Below are positions 1-10,219 of a stretch of 64,000 nucleotides of DNA, one piece after another. Location: positions 97,560,001 through 97,624,000 of the forward strand of contig NC_086177.1 in NCBI RefSeq assembly GCF_023053635.1. The letters run 5' to 3'. The notes beneath the pieces are model-generated. The model was not told the DNA's origin, made no database searches, and saw nothing but the letters and a program-made list of their open reading frames with translations. Every line of letters begins with the position of its first letter. Positions within the stretch are counted from its first letter, which is position 1. This DNA is from Elgaria multicarinata webbii (lineage: Eukaryota > Chordata > Lepidosauria > Squamata > Anguidae). The position numbers and the translations under genes are program-made.

Positions 1-67
1 CAGACTCCTAGGGTGCTAGGAGGAAGAGGTTTCAAAAATAATCAATTTTTTTTGCCCTTGGAAGTTT

Positions 68-2512
68 GTTTTTTTTAAAATAATTTTTATTTATTTTCTA
101 CACTATATAAACATACAACATTACAATAATAATATTAATAAAGAAAAGAAACATCAAACAACTGCTACATACATATTGAATAAATGTTGAGTACATATAT
201 GTTGAATACCTATTACCTATACATTATCATACTACAACATAATCATTCTTAACATAAAAGTGCACCCCCCACCTCGGGATCTATTCCTGAGTCCAAAATC
301 TGATCGTTTCTTCTGCTGGCGGTTTCCCACTTCCCTTAGTAAACACAAATATTAGGAACTGTTTCCAGATTCCTTCAAACTCATTTATTTTAGTTACACC
401 TTTTCTCCACTTAATATTACATGTCAGTTTATCATTAATGGCTATATCCCATACTTCTTTGTACCATTCTTCAATAGAATATTCCCCTTGAATCTTCCAG
501 TTCCTAGCTACCATCAATCTTGCTGCAACCAGCAAACTCGATATCAGCTCTATAGTTTCTTTTCCACACTTTATATCTTCAAATAGTGACAGCAATGCAA
601 TCGTTGGTGTTTGTTCTATTTTCATTCCCACTATTTCTTCAATTTCTGAAAACACCATCTTCCATAATCTTTGTACATATTTGCATTGCCACCACATATG
701 TAAATACGTTCCTTTTTCCCCACAACCTCTCCAACAATTTGCTGAATGCTGATCATTTATCTTATTCAATCTAATCTGGGTTAGGTACCACCTCCATAAA
801 ATTTTAAAATAGTTCTCCTTTATTCTCACTGATAAACTTCTCAACACTCTTTGTTTCTATAGTCCCTCCCATCTCTGTCGCCCTATTTGTACCTTCAAAT
901 CTGACTCCCATACCATTTTCTCTGAGTTCTCTCTAAACTCCTTTTCTAACAATATTTTATATATTTCACTCATTAACCCTTTTAAAACTATACTACCTCC
1001 TTTTCCTTTTTCCTTATTTACTATTAACTCTTCAAACTTCGTCATCTTTCTACAAACTCTATTATCTTTAATCCACTTTTTATTCCATTGTTCTAATTGC
1101 CCATATTCTAACCAAGATAATTTTTTCTCCTTTAACAATTTTTCCATATCCTCTCTTGTTTTTATATCTCTTAACCAATCCTTTAGTTTCATTTTGCTTT
1201 TCTCTTTTAATATTTTACATAATCTACCCTTCAGACCCTCTGGGAAATTCTTTAACATTATTATCGGTGCTAAGGGAGAGTTGCTCGGAAGCAGCTTCCC
1301 TTTAAATTTACTCCAAATTTCCCATTGAGTCCTCAGGAGTGGATTATCTATACTTCCAACCCACTTTCTCCCTCCATCTTTAAAAAAGACATTGTCCAAG
1401 CTCATCTCTACATTACTTATATTTTTTTCTTCCATCCAATATAAATCTCCTACTCCTATAATTGCTTCTACAATATGTCTTAATCTATTTGCTACGTAGT
1501 ATAATTTTATATTTGGGAGACCCAATCCACCCTTTTTTTGGCTTAGATACCAATTATTTTTATTCACTCTTGCTCTCTTTTCTCCGTTACAATATTTATT
1601 AATAATATTTTGCCAACTTTTTATCTCAGTTTCTGATATTTTTATTGGTAACATCCTAAACACAAAATTAATTTTAGCTAATATCTTCATTTTTATTAAG
1701 GCTATTCTTCCAAACCAAGATAAATTTAATCTTTTATATTTCTCCAATTTCTCTAATACCTCTTTCTTTAACCTCGTTAAATTTTCCTTTTCAAGATTCT
1801 CTAATTTTTTTGTAATTTTAATTCCCAAATATTTAATCTCCTCCTTAACTTTCATTTCTATTCCCTTATGTTCCCAATCCTTTTCTTCCTTCTTAGTATA
1901 ATTAAACAACATCATCTCTGATTTAGACCAATTTATTCTTAACCCTGTAATTTCTTCAAATTCCCTCAACTGATATTTAATTCTTTCTAATTTTCTTATT
2001 GGGTTCTTAATGGTCAATAAAGTATCATCCGCAAACATGTTTAACTTTATTTCCCTTACCTCTCCAATTCCTTCTAACTCTTCATCCTCCCTTAGTGCCT
2101 TCGCCAATACTTCCATAACCATTACAAACAGGACCGGCGAGAGCGGACATCCTTGTCTTGTTCCTCTGGCTAGTCGTATCTTTTCAGTGAGTCCATCATT
2201 TACCACCACTACAGCTGTATTTTGGGAATATAACTGTTCTATTATGTTTTTAAATTTATTTCCAAATCCCAATTTATCTACAATGATCTTTAATGCCTGC
2301 CAGCTCACACAATCAAAAGCCTTAAAAATATCCAATGCCATAATTCCTGCCTTGATATTTGATTTTTTTTATTACATTTATTACATTTAAAACTCTTCCC
2401 ACTAGATTATGCATCTGCCTTCCTACCACAAACCCACATTGATCTTCTCCTATATATTCTGATATAAATTTATTTAACCGTTTAGCCATAATAGATGAGA
2501 AAATTTTGGCAT
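68..2512 (-). mobile_element. 5'-truncated L1 LINE with 13-bp target duplication
   Basis: The insert is bounded by a perfect 13-bp direct repeat, CCCTTGGAAGTTT, at 55-67 and 2513-2525, as expected from target-primed reverse transcription. Read on the minus strand it begins inside the reverse transcriptase fingers, continues through the palm and C-terminal domain of ORF2, and ends in about 210 bp of 3' UTR with an A-rich end (T-rich at 69-77 on the plus strand). It lies antisense in what should be the last DEPTOR intron. The perfect flanking repeat and nearly open frame suggest a fairly recent copy. The L1 assignment rests on ORF2 motifs seen by eye. Confidence 0.92.
281..2511 (-). pseudogene. 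L1 ORF2 (reverse transcriptase and C-terminal domain), broken
   Basis: Minus-strand reading from the truncation point gives EDQCGFVVGRQMHN, a typical L1 RT block. The palm follows with DIFKAFDCVSW, TRQGCPLSPVLF and the catalytic NMFADDTLL about 100 residues into the long open segment (2341 down to 857). The C-terminal part carries CWRGC...HMWWQC, the cysteine/histidine pattern usual in L1 ORF2. Two lesions are visible: a one-base frame change at the eight-base homopolymer at 2363-2370, and an in-frame TAG at 857-859, after which the same frame stays open to 281. Endonuclease and ORF1 are absent because of 5' truncation. It is not a host gene. Confidence 0.9.
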
Positions 2513-2525
2513 CCCTTGGAAGTTT

Positions 2526-3187
2526 TTAAAAAGCCAGTTACAATCAGTGTTTCAAAACTGGTGGATTGCACCCCATAGACTCAACCAGACTCTGCCTTTC
2601 AGACAAACCCGAGTTTTATTTAAACCAAGCCCTTTCCACAGAGCTCTCTCAACCTGTGGCCTCTCTCTCCTCAGTCCAGAAGTACAGCGCAGAAGCAGTG
2701 GGTGCTGTTACCTTCAACCACTTCCTGGTTCCTTACTGATCCAGAAAGTACAACCCAGCAGTTCTTCCATACTGTTACATCCCTTCTCTTCTGAGATTTT
2801 TTTTTTTAAAAAAATAATAATAACAGGAACTTTATCCATAGTCTTTTAAGTGTGCAGGTACTTTAATAACTTGGCCATTTTGAGTGTGTCTGGGTTCAGT
2901 GATTATATCCTTCAGTTGCCATCCTTTATTCTGCTGCCCTCTAGGCTCAGGGTGTGTCCTTGCTTCAATCTCTTTTTCTGATTTCATCTCTCCTGGACTA
3001 CCCTTGGATCTGTCTCTGCCCTGGGCAGGACCTACACTACTGCTTATAACGCTTCATAACGGTTATGACAACTGTTCAGGCCCAGGACACATTACATATA
3101 CAGTTTTCATAATGTTTTAAAAGTGTTATATCCTGCTTGGTGTAGATCGGCCCCTGGTCAGCACATGGCAGAGATTCCATGCTTGTC
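2526..3187. other. Presumed DEPTOR intron; one MITE remnant
   Basis: No host coding sequence is seen. Around 3020-3156 there is a degraded piece (TACACTACTGCTT ... GCTTGGTGTAGAT) of the same palindromic MITE family found at 44508 and 55801. The rest is unassigned. Confidence 0.4.
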
Positions 3188-3506
3188 TAGAGTGACCATA
3201 TGAAAAGGAGGACAGGGCTCCTGTATCTTTAACAGTTGTATTGAAAAGGGAATTTCAACAGGTGTCATTTGTATATATGGAGAACTGGTGAAATTTCCTC
3301 TTCATCACACCAGTTAAAGGTGCAGGTGCCCTGCCCTCTTTTAAACCTGGTCACTCTAGTATAGCTCCTGCAGCTTTAACTGTTGTGATGAAGAGGCAAT
3401 TTCACCAGGTTCTCCATATATACAAATGACCCCTGCTGAAATTCCCTTTTCTATGCAACTGTTAAAGATACAGAAGCACTGTCCTCCTTTTCATATGGTC
3501 ACCCTA
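3188..3506. mobile_element. hAT-type foldback MITE (TAGGGTGACC family), complete
   Basis: Terminal inverted repeats start TAGGGTGACCATATG (here TAGAGTGACC) and the two halves are near-complete reverse complements, so the single strand folds into a long hairpin. The element is flanked by a perfect 8-bp duplication TGCTTGTC at 3180-3187 and 3507-3514. An 8-bp duplication is characteristic of hAT transposases. No coding capacity. Confidence 0.88.
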
Positions 3507-4060
3507 TGCTTGTCTCATTCCTGTGGCCTCTGTCTCCTCAGGCCAGAAGCAGTGGGTGTTGCCCTCAACTACTTCCTAGCTCCTCCCAGGAAGCACACCT
3601 TATCCAGGCCAAATCCAGCATTTCTTTCATATTGTTACAATCAGGGGAAATCGCTCAGGCAGTGAGAATTGCTGCCTGGAAGTTTATTCAACTTCCACAC
3701 AAACAACGTCTTAGCAAGCAATTCCCATAGGAGAATCTTGATTCTGCTGAATTACAAAGGGATTGTGCCAGATTTTATTCCTGTTACACACAAAAACACA
3801 GAGTGCCCTCTTGCTTTAGTTCCTGTTGAAATGGGTGATTATTGTTTGGGTCACCAGTATTGGTTAAGACTTGCCCCAGAGCTCTGTAAAATTCAGAAGT
3901 GGGTTGGAGTTGTTCCAGTTAAATGTTGTAATCCCGCCTTACCCTTGCCAAGGGCTCCTAGACTTTTTCTGTTTTGTTTTACTGCCATTGTAAACCCACT
4001 TGTTAATGCTTAGCACACTGTACTTGTTAAATTTCAAAGCATCCTTGTTAAAAGCGTTTA
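3507..4060. other. Presumed DEPTOR intron, no feature recognised
   Basis: I see no exon, RNA gene or repeat family that I can name here. Confidence 0.3.
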
Positions 4061-4165
4061 TTCATAGAATGGTAGAGTTTGAAGGGGTCTATAAGGCCAT
4101 CAAGTCCAACTCCCTGCTCAATGCAGGAATCCACCTTAAAGCATCCCAGACAGATGGCTGTCCAG
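4061..4165 (-). mobile_element. CR1 LINE 3' end fragment
   Basis: It begins at the CR1 3' terminus (TCATAGAATGGTAGAGTT) and runs into CR1 3' UTR sequence (CCTGCTCAATGCAGGAATCC), read on the minus strand. It is severely 5' truncated, as is usual for CR1. Confidence 0.8.
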
Positions 4166-4302
4166 CTGTGACAACGCTCAAATATTAATGGTTAACTCTA
4201 AAATTGCAAATAAGCTCTTGGTGTTTTAATATTAAAACAGGGCCTTCAGTAATGTATTTATCAAGTGTTTTAGATCAATTTTGGCATTGGACCTTATTTA
4301 TT

Positions 4303-5470
4303 TATTTAAAACATTTCTTGGCTGCCTTCCAGGGCAGAAGCCCTCACAAAGTGACTTACAACAATAAAATATTAAAAGCAATACAATATTAAAAGCAATA
4401 AAAACATGATCACAATAAAATAGCAATTCAAACAATAAAACCAACAATAAAACTAGCAGGAACAACAGTATTCATCGTGGGAAGGCCATGGTAAAATGAA
4501 ATGTTTTTAAGGCCTTCTTGAAAGCCTGCAAGGATGGTGCATGGCGGATCTCTGATGGAAGTTTATTGGGGCCACTGCAGAGAAGCCCTCCTCCCATGTG
4601 GACACCCAACGAACTGCTCTCACATGTGGGCAAATGAGAAAGGTCTCTCTTTCTGATCTTAAAGTATGGGCAGGCTGATATGGGTGAAGGCAGTCCTTCA
4701 AGTAATTAGGTCCCAAACTATTTTAGAGCTTTAAAGGTCCACACTAGCACTTTGAATTGGGCTTGGAAACACAGTGGTAACCAAAGCAGCTGGTGCAATA
4801 TAGGCATTATATGATCAAATTGCCTCGCCCCTGGAAGAACCAACAGGATTACACTCCCCCCCCCCCACATCCATTCCCCAGCATAAGTGATCAACCAGGG
4901 CGACCAAGGCTGTTTCCATCCCATAAACAGACCTGAAAAATGATTGGAATAGATCTAGGTAATCAGTTTCATCCAAAATGACTTGGAGTTGGGAGGCCAC
5001 CACACGCTCCAGCACCTTGCCCAAGAATGGCAAATTTGATACAGGGCGGTAGTTTTCTAAAACCATTGGATCTAAATTTGTTTTTTTCAAGAGGGGCCTC
5101 ACCACAGCTTCTTTCAAAGCTGGGGGACCTCACCGGACCTCAGGGAGGCATTGACTACCTTAGAGGTCCAGATATCCAGCCCAGCTCTGGCAGATTTCAA
5201 AAGCCAGGATGGACAAGGATAAGTAGTAGGCCTCAGTCCTCCAAGGAGTTTGTCCACATCCTCAGGTTTCATAAGCTGAAGGTATCCGTAACATGACTAG
5301 ATGGTGCACCTGCCCTGTCCTTATCAGACTCTGGCAAAAACAATGGCATCCAAGTCAGCACGAATACAAGTGATTTTATCTGAAAAGTGCCCTGCAAATC
5401 ATTCACAGCGGGCCTTTGGGGGTTCAGGTTCACCTCAGAACTTTGTTGTGCCTTCCTCCAGAAATATGAA
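4303..5470 (-). mobile_element. L2 LINE fragment with internal deletion
   Basis: On the minus strand the piece reads from the linker before the RT (EDVDKLLGGLRPTTC), through RT blocks ([52 protein letters not shown]). It then jumps near the G/C run at 4856-4867 to the C-terminal block LHQLLWLPL ... FKVLVWTFKALK and ends in an A/T-rich tail near 4303. About 300 residues of RT core, including the YADD region, are missing, so the copy has an internal deletion besides 5' truncation. Motif order and wording fit the L2 clade. Confidence 0.85.
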
Positions 5471-5473
5471 TTT

Positions 5474-5625
5474 TACCCATGTGCTGGGGAACACTGGCGA
5501 GGAGGGTGCCATTGTACTCCTATCCTGCTTGTATGCTTTCCCATAGGCATGTGGTTGGCCACTCTGCAAACAGAATGCTGGACTCGATTTTGGTTTGACC
5601 CAGCCATGGCTCTTCTTACGTTCTT
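5474..5625 (+). mobile_element. CR1-type LINE 3' end
   Basis: It shows the window's common CR1-like tail: GGGGAACA...GGAGGGTGCCATTG, then CAGAATGCTGGACTCGA, ending in GGCTCTTCTTACGTTCTTA. It ends about 30 bp before the DEPTOR terminal exon, so the polypyrimidine tract of that exon directly follows the LINE tail. Confidence 0.8.
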
Positions 5626-5658
5626 AACTTGAGTCTCCTCACCTCTTTCTCCTCTTAG

Positions 5659-5787
5659 GTCTGCCAGTTTGTGATTTCAGTGAATGGGCTCAACGTACTC
5701 CACGTAGACTACAGGACAGTGAGCGATCTCATCCTGACTGGCCCTCGAACCATCGTCATGGAAGTGATGGAGGAAATAGAGCTCTAA
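5659..5787 (+). CDS. DEPTOR: DEPTOR, terminal coding exon (PDZ domain C-terminus)
   Basis: After a polypyrimidine tract ending in TTAG (acceptor AG 5657-5658) the exon encodes 42 residues and a TAA at 5785-5787. It begins VCQFVISVNGLNVLHV and ends IVMEVMEEIEL. This matches, from memory, the C-terminus of vertebrate DEPTOR almost residue for residue. DEPTOR (about 409 residues in human) has two DEP domains and a C-terminal PDZ domain. It binds mTOR through the PDZ region and inhibits mTORC1 and mTORC2 in the cytoplasm and on lysosomal membranes. This exon supplies the last strands and helix of that PDZ domain. Earlier exons lie left of the window. Its neighbour COL14A1 follows in the same orientation, as in human. 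The exact first base of the exon is inferred from the AG and the reading frame. Confidence 0.95.
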   Translation, partial: VCQFVISVNGLNVLHVDYRTVSDLILTGPRTIVMEVMEEIEL

Positions 5788-5964
5788 GAAGGACACTTGG
5801 CATACCAGTCCTGTCATGTGCTCGGCCGCTGTGCAAATAGGAGCCAAGTCATAAAGGGGATAAGAACATCCCTGGAACTATGAAAATGTTTTTGCCTTCT
5901 AAGGGCTTTCCTGCCCCTCTTTAACAATAATCGGTACTTTGATTGGTATGCTCTAAAACTGTGA

Positions 5965-6946
5965 ACAAAAGGAACCCAAAAGGCGACCACCGTAGAAACA
6001 AAATAAACCCAATGAATTAAATTATCATTCAAAAAATTATACACATTTGTTTTTACTAAAATGCCTATTTACAATCCAATGCTAATACAAGTCTACAACA
6101 ATTAACTACCACATCAGTGTAGCATCTCATTACATGAACCGCCCAGAGAGCTTCGGCTATTGGGCGGTATAAAAATGCAATAAATAAACAAATAAATAAA
6201 TATCAATAGCATTCAATTGTACTGAACAATCATTTCAAACCAAATTTTAAACAATCATTGCAGAAAATCCGGCCCATAGACAACAAACACTTTAATTTAA
6301 TCACAACAGTATATTAAGACCAATTTTAGTCAACAAGGTTCATGTTATTCCTTGTTTTGAAGTATCTTCTTCAAAAACTTTCGTCTTTGTACTCGCCAAC
6401 AGGCAGTGGAAAGCTCACACAATCTCTCTTTATTAAGTTTTTCAAGGTGAGACCATCTTCCGGAATTATATCAAAACCAGTAAACCATATTTCGCTTCGT
6501 CACGTTGTTAATAAAGAGAGATTGCGTGAGCTTTCCACTGCCTGTTGGCGAGTACAAAGACCAACGTTTTTGAAGAAGATACTTCGAAACAAGGAATAAC
6601 ATGAATCTTGTTGACTAAAATTGGTCTTAATATACTGTTGTGATTAGATTAAAGTGTTTGTTGTCTATGGGTCGGATTTTCTGCAATGATTGTTTAAAAT
6701 TTGGTTTGAAATGATTGTTCAGTACAATTGAATGCTATTGACATGTAATGAGATACTACACTGATGTGGTAGTTAATTGTTGTAGACTTGTATTAGCATT
6801 GGATTGTAAATAGTCATTTTAGTAAAAACAAATGTGTATAATTTTTTGAATGACAGTTTAATTCATTGGGTTTATTTTGTTTCTACGGTGGACACCTTTT
6901 GGGTTCCTTTTGTTCACATTTTCACCACCACTGCCTCCCCTACTAT
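5965..6946. mobile_element. Inverted-repeat retroelement, possibly Penelope-like
   Basis: Two arms of about 400 bp (5966-6438, enlarged by an insertion, and 6510-6910) are reverse complements around a spacer of about 70 bp. The whole is flanked by the perfect 17-bp direct repeat TATGCTCTAAAACTGTG (5948-5964 and 6947-6963). A long target duplication points to target-primed insertion, not to a DNA transposon. On the minus strand the spacer contains GTGACGAAGCGAAAT, resembling the conserved GACGAAGC...GCGAAAC motif of Penelope-like terminal repeats. No coding sequence remains. A pair of inverted copies of some other LINE is the alternative. Confidence 0.5.
6137..6202 (+). mobile_element. 66-bp L2-like LINE tail inserted in the left arm
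   Basis: The segment AACCGCCCAGAGAGCTTCGG ... (AAATA)n is missing from the otherwise matching right arm, which reads straight through the equivalent of ACATG|TCAATAGC. It is therefore a precisely bounded, extremely 5'-truncated LINE tail without obvious target duplication, as is typical of L2/CR1 insertions. Confidence 0.8.
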
Positions 6947-6963
6947 ATATGCTCTAAAACTGT

Positions 6964-7474
6964 GTCTGTGCGTGGGTGAGCCCAAGGTACAGATGCTGTA
7001 AGCCGGCTTCCGCTACGCTATGGGTCAGCGGCATATCGGGGCGCGGCAAGCTCAGGTGATCTGCGTTGCAGATGAGTGTGATCCTGACACCAATTGTCCC
7101 CATTCTCCAAATGTTGCGTTGCTCCTCTCTTAATTCATTGTTTTAATTTCGTGGTAGCGCAGACTTAGAGCACCCCTCTGCGGCTTTTGTTTTGGGACCT
7201 GACAGTGCTGGACTCCAGATGCACGGTTGTGCGTTCTTTTATTTTAAAAGCAGGGCTGCTTATGCTAATCAAACTTTGTACCAGGAAGAGCTCAATCCTG
7301 CAACCTGAATAAGTTAGGCAAATTAACAAGGGCAGTGGGGCAAGAAGCATTGCCAAGCACTAAATCGTACTGCAACTCTCTGATGGAAATCCCACTAGGG
7401 GCCAAACTAGGCGAGATAGGAGATCCCTCAGATCCTTCCACCCCACTGCCTTCCCACTATTGTTTCCCCTGATA
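6964..7474. other. DEPTOR 3' flank, no repeat recognised
   Basis: Probably 3' UTR sequence continuing after the retroelement. No ORF, RNA gene or named repeat is seen. Confidence 0.3.
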
Positions 7475-7586
7475 TAGGGTGACCATACGGAAAAGAGGAC
7501 TGGGCTCCTGTATCTTTAACAGCTGTATAGAAAAGGGAATTTCGACAGGTGTCATTTGTATGCATGCAGCACCTGGTGAAATTCCT
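7475..7586. mobile_element. hAT foldback MITE, half copy
   Basis: It starts TAGGGTGACCATACGGAAAA and follows the 5' half of the TAGGGTGACC family up to ACCTGGTGAAATTCCTGATA, where similarity stops. The second half is missing. Confidence 0.8.
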
Positions 7587-7886
7587 GATAGGAAAAAATA
7601 TATAAGGATGCTTGTATGTTTTTCCCAGTGGGACAAATAACATTGGGGATGTTTAGGTCAGGAAAACAGCATGAGGAATAGGCTTTAAAAATACTCCCAC
7701 TGCTGCCCCAGTTCTCTAGTTCCAGTTCTCTAATTCAGGGCTCCCCATAACTGCTTCTTATTTTAATTAGATAAAGGAAATGTCAGTGAACTGATCAAGG
7801 ATCTCCCACATCTGTTCTAGTTGGCCCTTGGTCTCCCTCTAACTTCTAAGGTTTTATGAAGTATTGACCACTATGCCTATGTATGC

Positions 7887-8040
7887 CAGATGCTGGGGAA
7901 CATGGGCGGGAGGGTCTTGATGCACTCATGTCCTGCTTGTAGGCTTCCTACAAGCAGCTGGTTGTCCACTTAGTGAACAGTATGCTGGACAAGATGAACC
8001 CTTGGTCTGATCCAGCAGGGCTCACAAGGGCAAGCAAAGG
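7887..8040 (+). mobile_element. CR1-type LINE 3' end
   Basis: Contains GGGGAACATGGGCGGGAGGG, CTGCTTGTAGGCTTCC and the terminal CCCTTGGTCTGATCCAGCAG, matching the other CR1-like tails in the window. Confidence 0.82.
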
Positions 8041-8267
8041 AAAAGAATGCTGAGATATCTTGAATGTACTGAATGCCACTATGGAAGTATGGACTACCAA
8101 GAGGTTTGCTTTAAAAGCTTGACCTTTGGGAGTGGTCTAAGGTACAGTGATATCCCTGGATTACCAGCAACCAAGTTAGATAATGTTCTATGTCCACATG
8201 TTCATTATCCATAACTCCCAATGTAATCTCCAAAACATGCCCCTGTATTTGCTTTCAAGGTGACTTA

Positions 8268-8362
8268 GGTTTCAATCCAATACACCCTTACTCAGGATTA
8301 TATCCCAATGAAATCAATAGGTCTTACTTCTGAGTAAACATTAGAGGATTGCACGGCACAAC
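8268..8362. repeat. Small palindromic repeat (CAATCCTATGC family), degraded
   Basis: It reads AATCCAATACACCCTTACTC ... AGTAAACATTAGAGGATTGC, the two ends being imperfect reverse complements. Better copies are at 10899 and 34782. Confidence 0.5.
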
Positions 8363-8401
8363 TCATTAAAATGATAGCTTGAACCTCAGTATGGTCTAGG
8401 G

Positions 8402-8538
8402 CAAGGATAGGAAACCTGGTGCCCACCAGATGTTTTGGATTACATCTCCCATAAACTCCATCCAGCATGGCTAGTGGCCAGGAATTATGGGAATTGTAGT
8501 CCAAAATGTCTGGAGGGCATCAGATGGCCTACCCCTGG
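8402..8538. mobile_element. Short foldback MITE (CCAGATGTTTTGGACTACAA family)
   Basis: Left end AACCTGGTGCCCACCAGATG and right end CCAAAATGTCTGGAGGGCAT are inverted repeats with GGCCAGGAATTATGGGAATT in the centre. Several relatives occur in the window (11755, 19351, 30828, 37312, 55624). Confidence 0.75.
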
Positions 8539-8598
8539 ATCTAGGGGCAGCTTCCCCCGACCTGGTGACCTAACCCATTCTAGCAAGTTCTTGAGAGC

Positions 8599-8945
8599 AG
8601 GGCCAGTGTCAAGGGTAGGTATGGTTGGGCACCAGCTGAGGACCCATACTCCCAACAGAGGCCCACTGATAAGAGTCTCCTGGAGTTGTCCTCCCTCTTC
8701 ACCACTGCAGTCTGTTCACCTGCCTCTCACTCTGACCCAGACGATGGCGGTGGTGAGAAGGAGGAGCAGTAGATGCCAGTGTCTACTTGCTCACTGACTC
8801 TCCACTCTGCCTGTCAAGCAAGCAAGTGGTAGAAATGATGAGAAAGAGGAGGAGGAGCAATGTGACAAGCTATGAGAAGGAAGACTCCCTGAGGGAGGGC
8901 CACCACTGAGGGTGTCTTGAACTAGGAGCTGGAGCTGGCCCTGCT
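8599..8945 (+). repeat. Unclassified ~350-bp interspersed repeat (family K)
   Basis: Runs from GGGCCAGTGTCAAGGGTAGG through CTCTGACCCAGACGATGG and CTGTCAAGCAAGCAAGTGG to GAGCTGGCCCTGC. The same block order recurs at 27075, 32346 and 50128. No terminal repeats, A-box/B-box or coding sequence is evident. Confidence 0.65.
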
Positions 8946-8959
8946 GCAAGGACAAAAGG

Positions 8960-9256
8960 TAGGGTGACCATATGAAAAGGAGGACAGGGCTCCTGTATCT
9001 TTAACAGTAATATAGAAAAGGGAATTTCAGCAGGTGTCAATTGAAGAAGGTGAAATTCTCTCTTCATCACAACAGTTAAAGCTGCAGAAGCCCTGCCCTC
9101 TTTTGTATCTGGCCACTCTACTATAGCTAGTGTAGCTTTAACTGTTATGATGAAGAGGGAAGTTCACCCACTTCAATTGACACCTGCTGCAATTCCCTTT
9201 TCTACATTACTATTAAAGATACAGGAGCCCTGTCCTCCTTTTCATATGGTCACCCT
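8960..9256. mobile_element. hAT foldback MITE (TAGGGTGACC family), complete
   Basis: Both termini are intact (TAGGGTGACCATATGAAAAG and its complement) and the halves pair through almost the whole length. An 8-bp duplication ACAAAAGG flanks it (8952-8959 and 9257-9264). It sits just outside the end of the unclassified repeat at 8599-8945. Confidence 0.88.
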
Positions 9257-9619
9257 ACAAAAGGGCAGTGCTATCCTGAGCAATGGAGGAACAGCAGGAT
9301 ACAAACGTCATAAAAAATAAAGTAATATCTCAATCTCAGTGCCCCAAAAGCATCGAAATAATACTGACCTACCTCCCAGGATAGTTGCGATGAATGTAAA
9401 AATCTTTCAGATTTGCATAGTAACTGAGGGTGCTGCCAGATTGGGGGCGGGACCTTAATCCTAATATTCAAAAGGCATTCTGCAGGATTGGCATCTCCCC
9501 CCCCCCCCAAAATGGATTTTTCTGGTAAGAAAAAAGATGCAAAGAAGCGTTGGGAAAACACGAGAGGGCTACAAATGGAAGACAATGTCATCTGGACCTT
9601 CTGTAAAATACAAGAGGTT

Positions 9620-9726
9620 GGGATGGATCCAGATTTAGTAATACTTCTGGGACTTATGATCCTTATGATTAACTTAAGTCCCATTGACTTCAAGTACTGC
9701 TAAGTACGACTAAATCTGGATCCAGT
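9620..9726. mobile_element. Short palindromic MITE (TGGATCCAGATTTAGT family)
   Basis: GGATGGATCCAGATTTAGTA at the left and CGACTAAATCTGGATCCAGT at the right are reverse complements; internal AACTTAAGTCCCATTGACTT marks the family. A second copy at 12020 is split by two insertions. Confidence 0.75.
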
Positions 9727-10219
9727 AACTCATCTGGAAGCACCTTAAATGTGAATATACTGGTCTAAGTGACTTTTGGGTTGCAGTTTAGTCTTATTTC
9801 ATGCAAGCCCTTTGGCATAAAGTTTTCAAAATCTTGACATTAAAGTAAGTGAAAACGTTTTTGAAAAGTATAGCTTTAATACCATGAAGTTAAATAGCAT
9901 TCTCACATTCAGCCGCTCAAAAGAGCCTATTGTACAGTTTGAGCGAGATGAATGGATTGTTTAGCAGCATTTTCAAAACACTAAAAGTAAAGGAAGCTGC
10001 AAACATAACCGCATTAAAATATGCTTCTGACACTTGAATACACATTTGCTTTTAAAATCGCAGAGCTTTCACATCATGTAGAAATTCATCAGAATCATTA
10101 TTTGGAAAAATGTTGAATGAATCTTTGAAGTTAATCTAGTAAAACAAAGCTAGAGCCAGACAACAGAGTCTCCCCTCCGCACACACAGAGACCGAAAGTT
10201 GGTTTGGAAAAGGGGTTAG
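9727..10219. other. Intergenic or DEPTOR 3' flank, nothing recognised
   Basis: A/T-rich unique-looking sequence without supported features. Confidence 0.3.

Noticed and set aside
281-2341. Reverse transcriptase as a possible domesticated host gene
   Set aside because: It is bounded by a target duplication, 5' truncated and broken, with a normal L1 3' end; nothing suggests exaptation.
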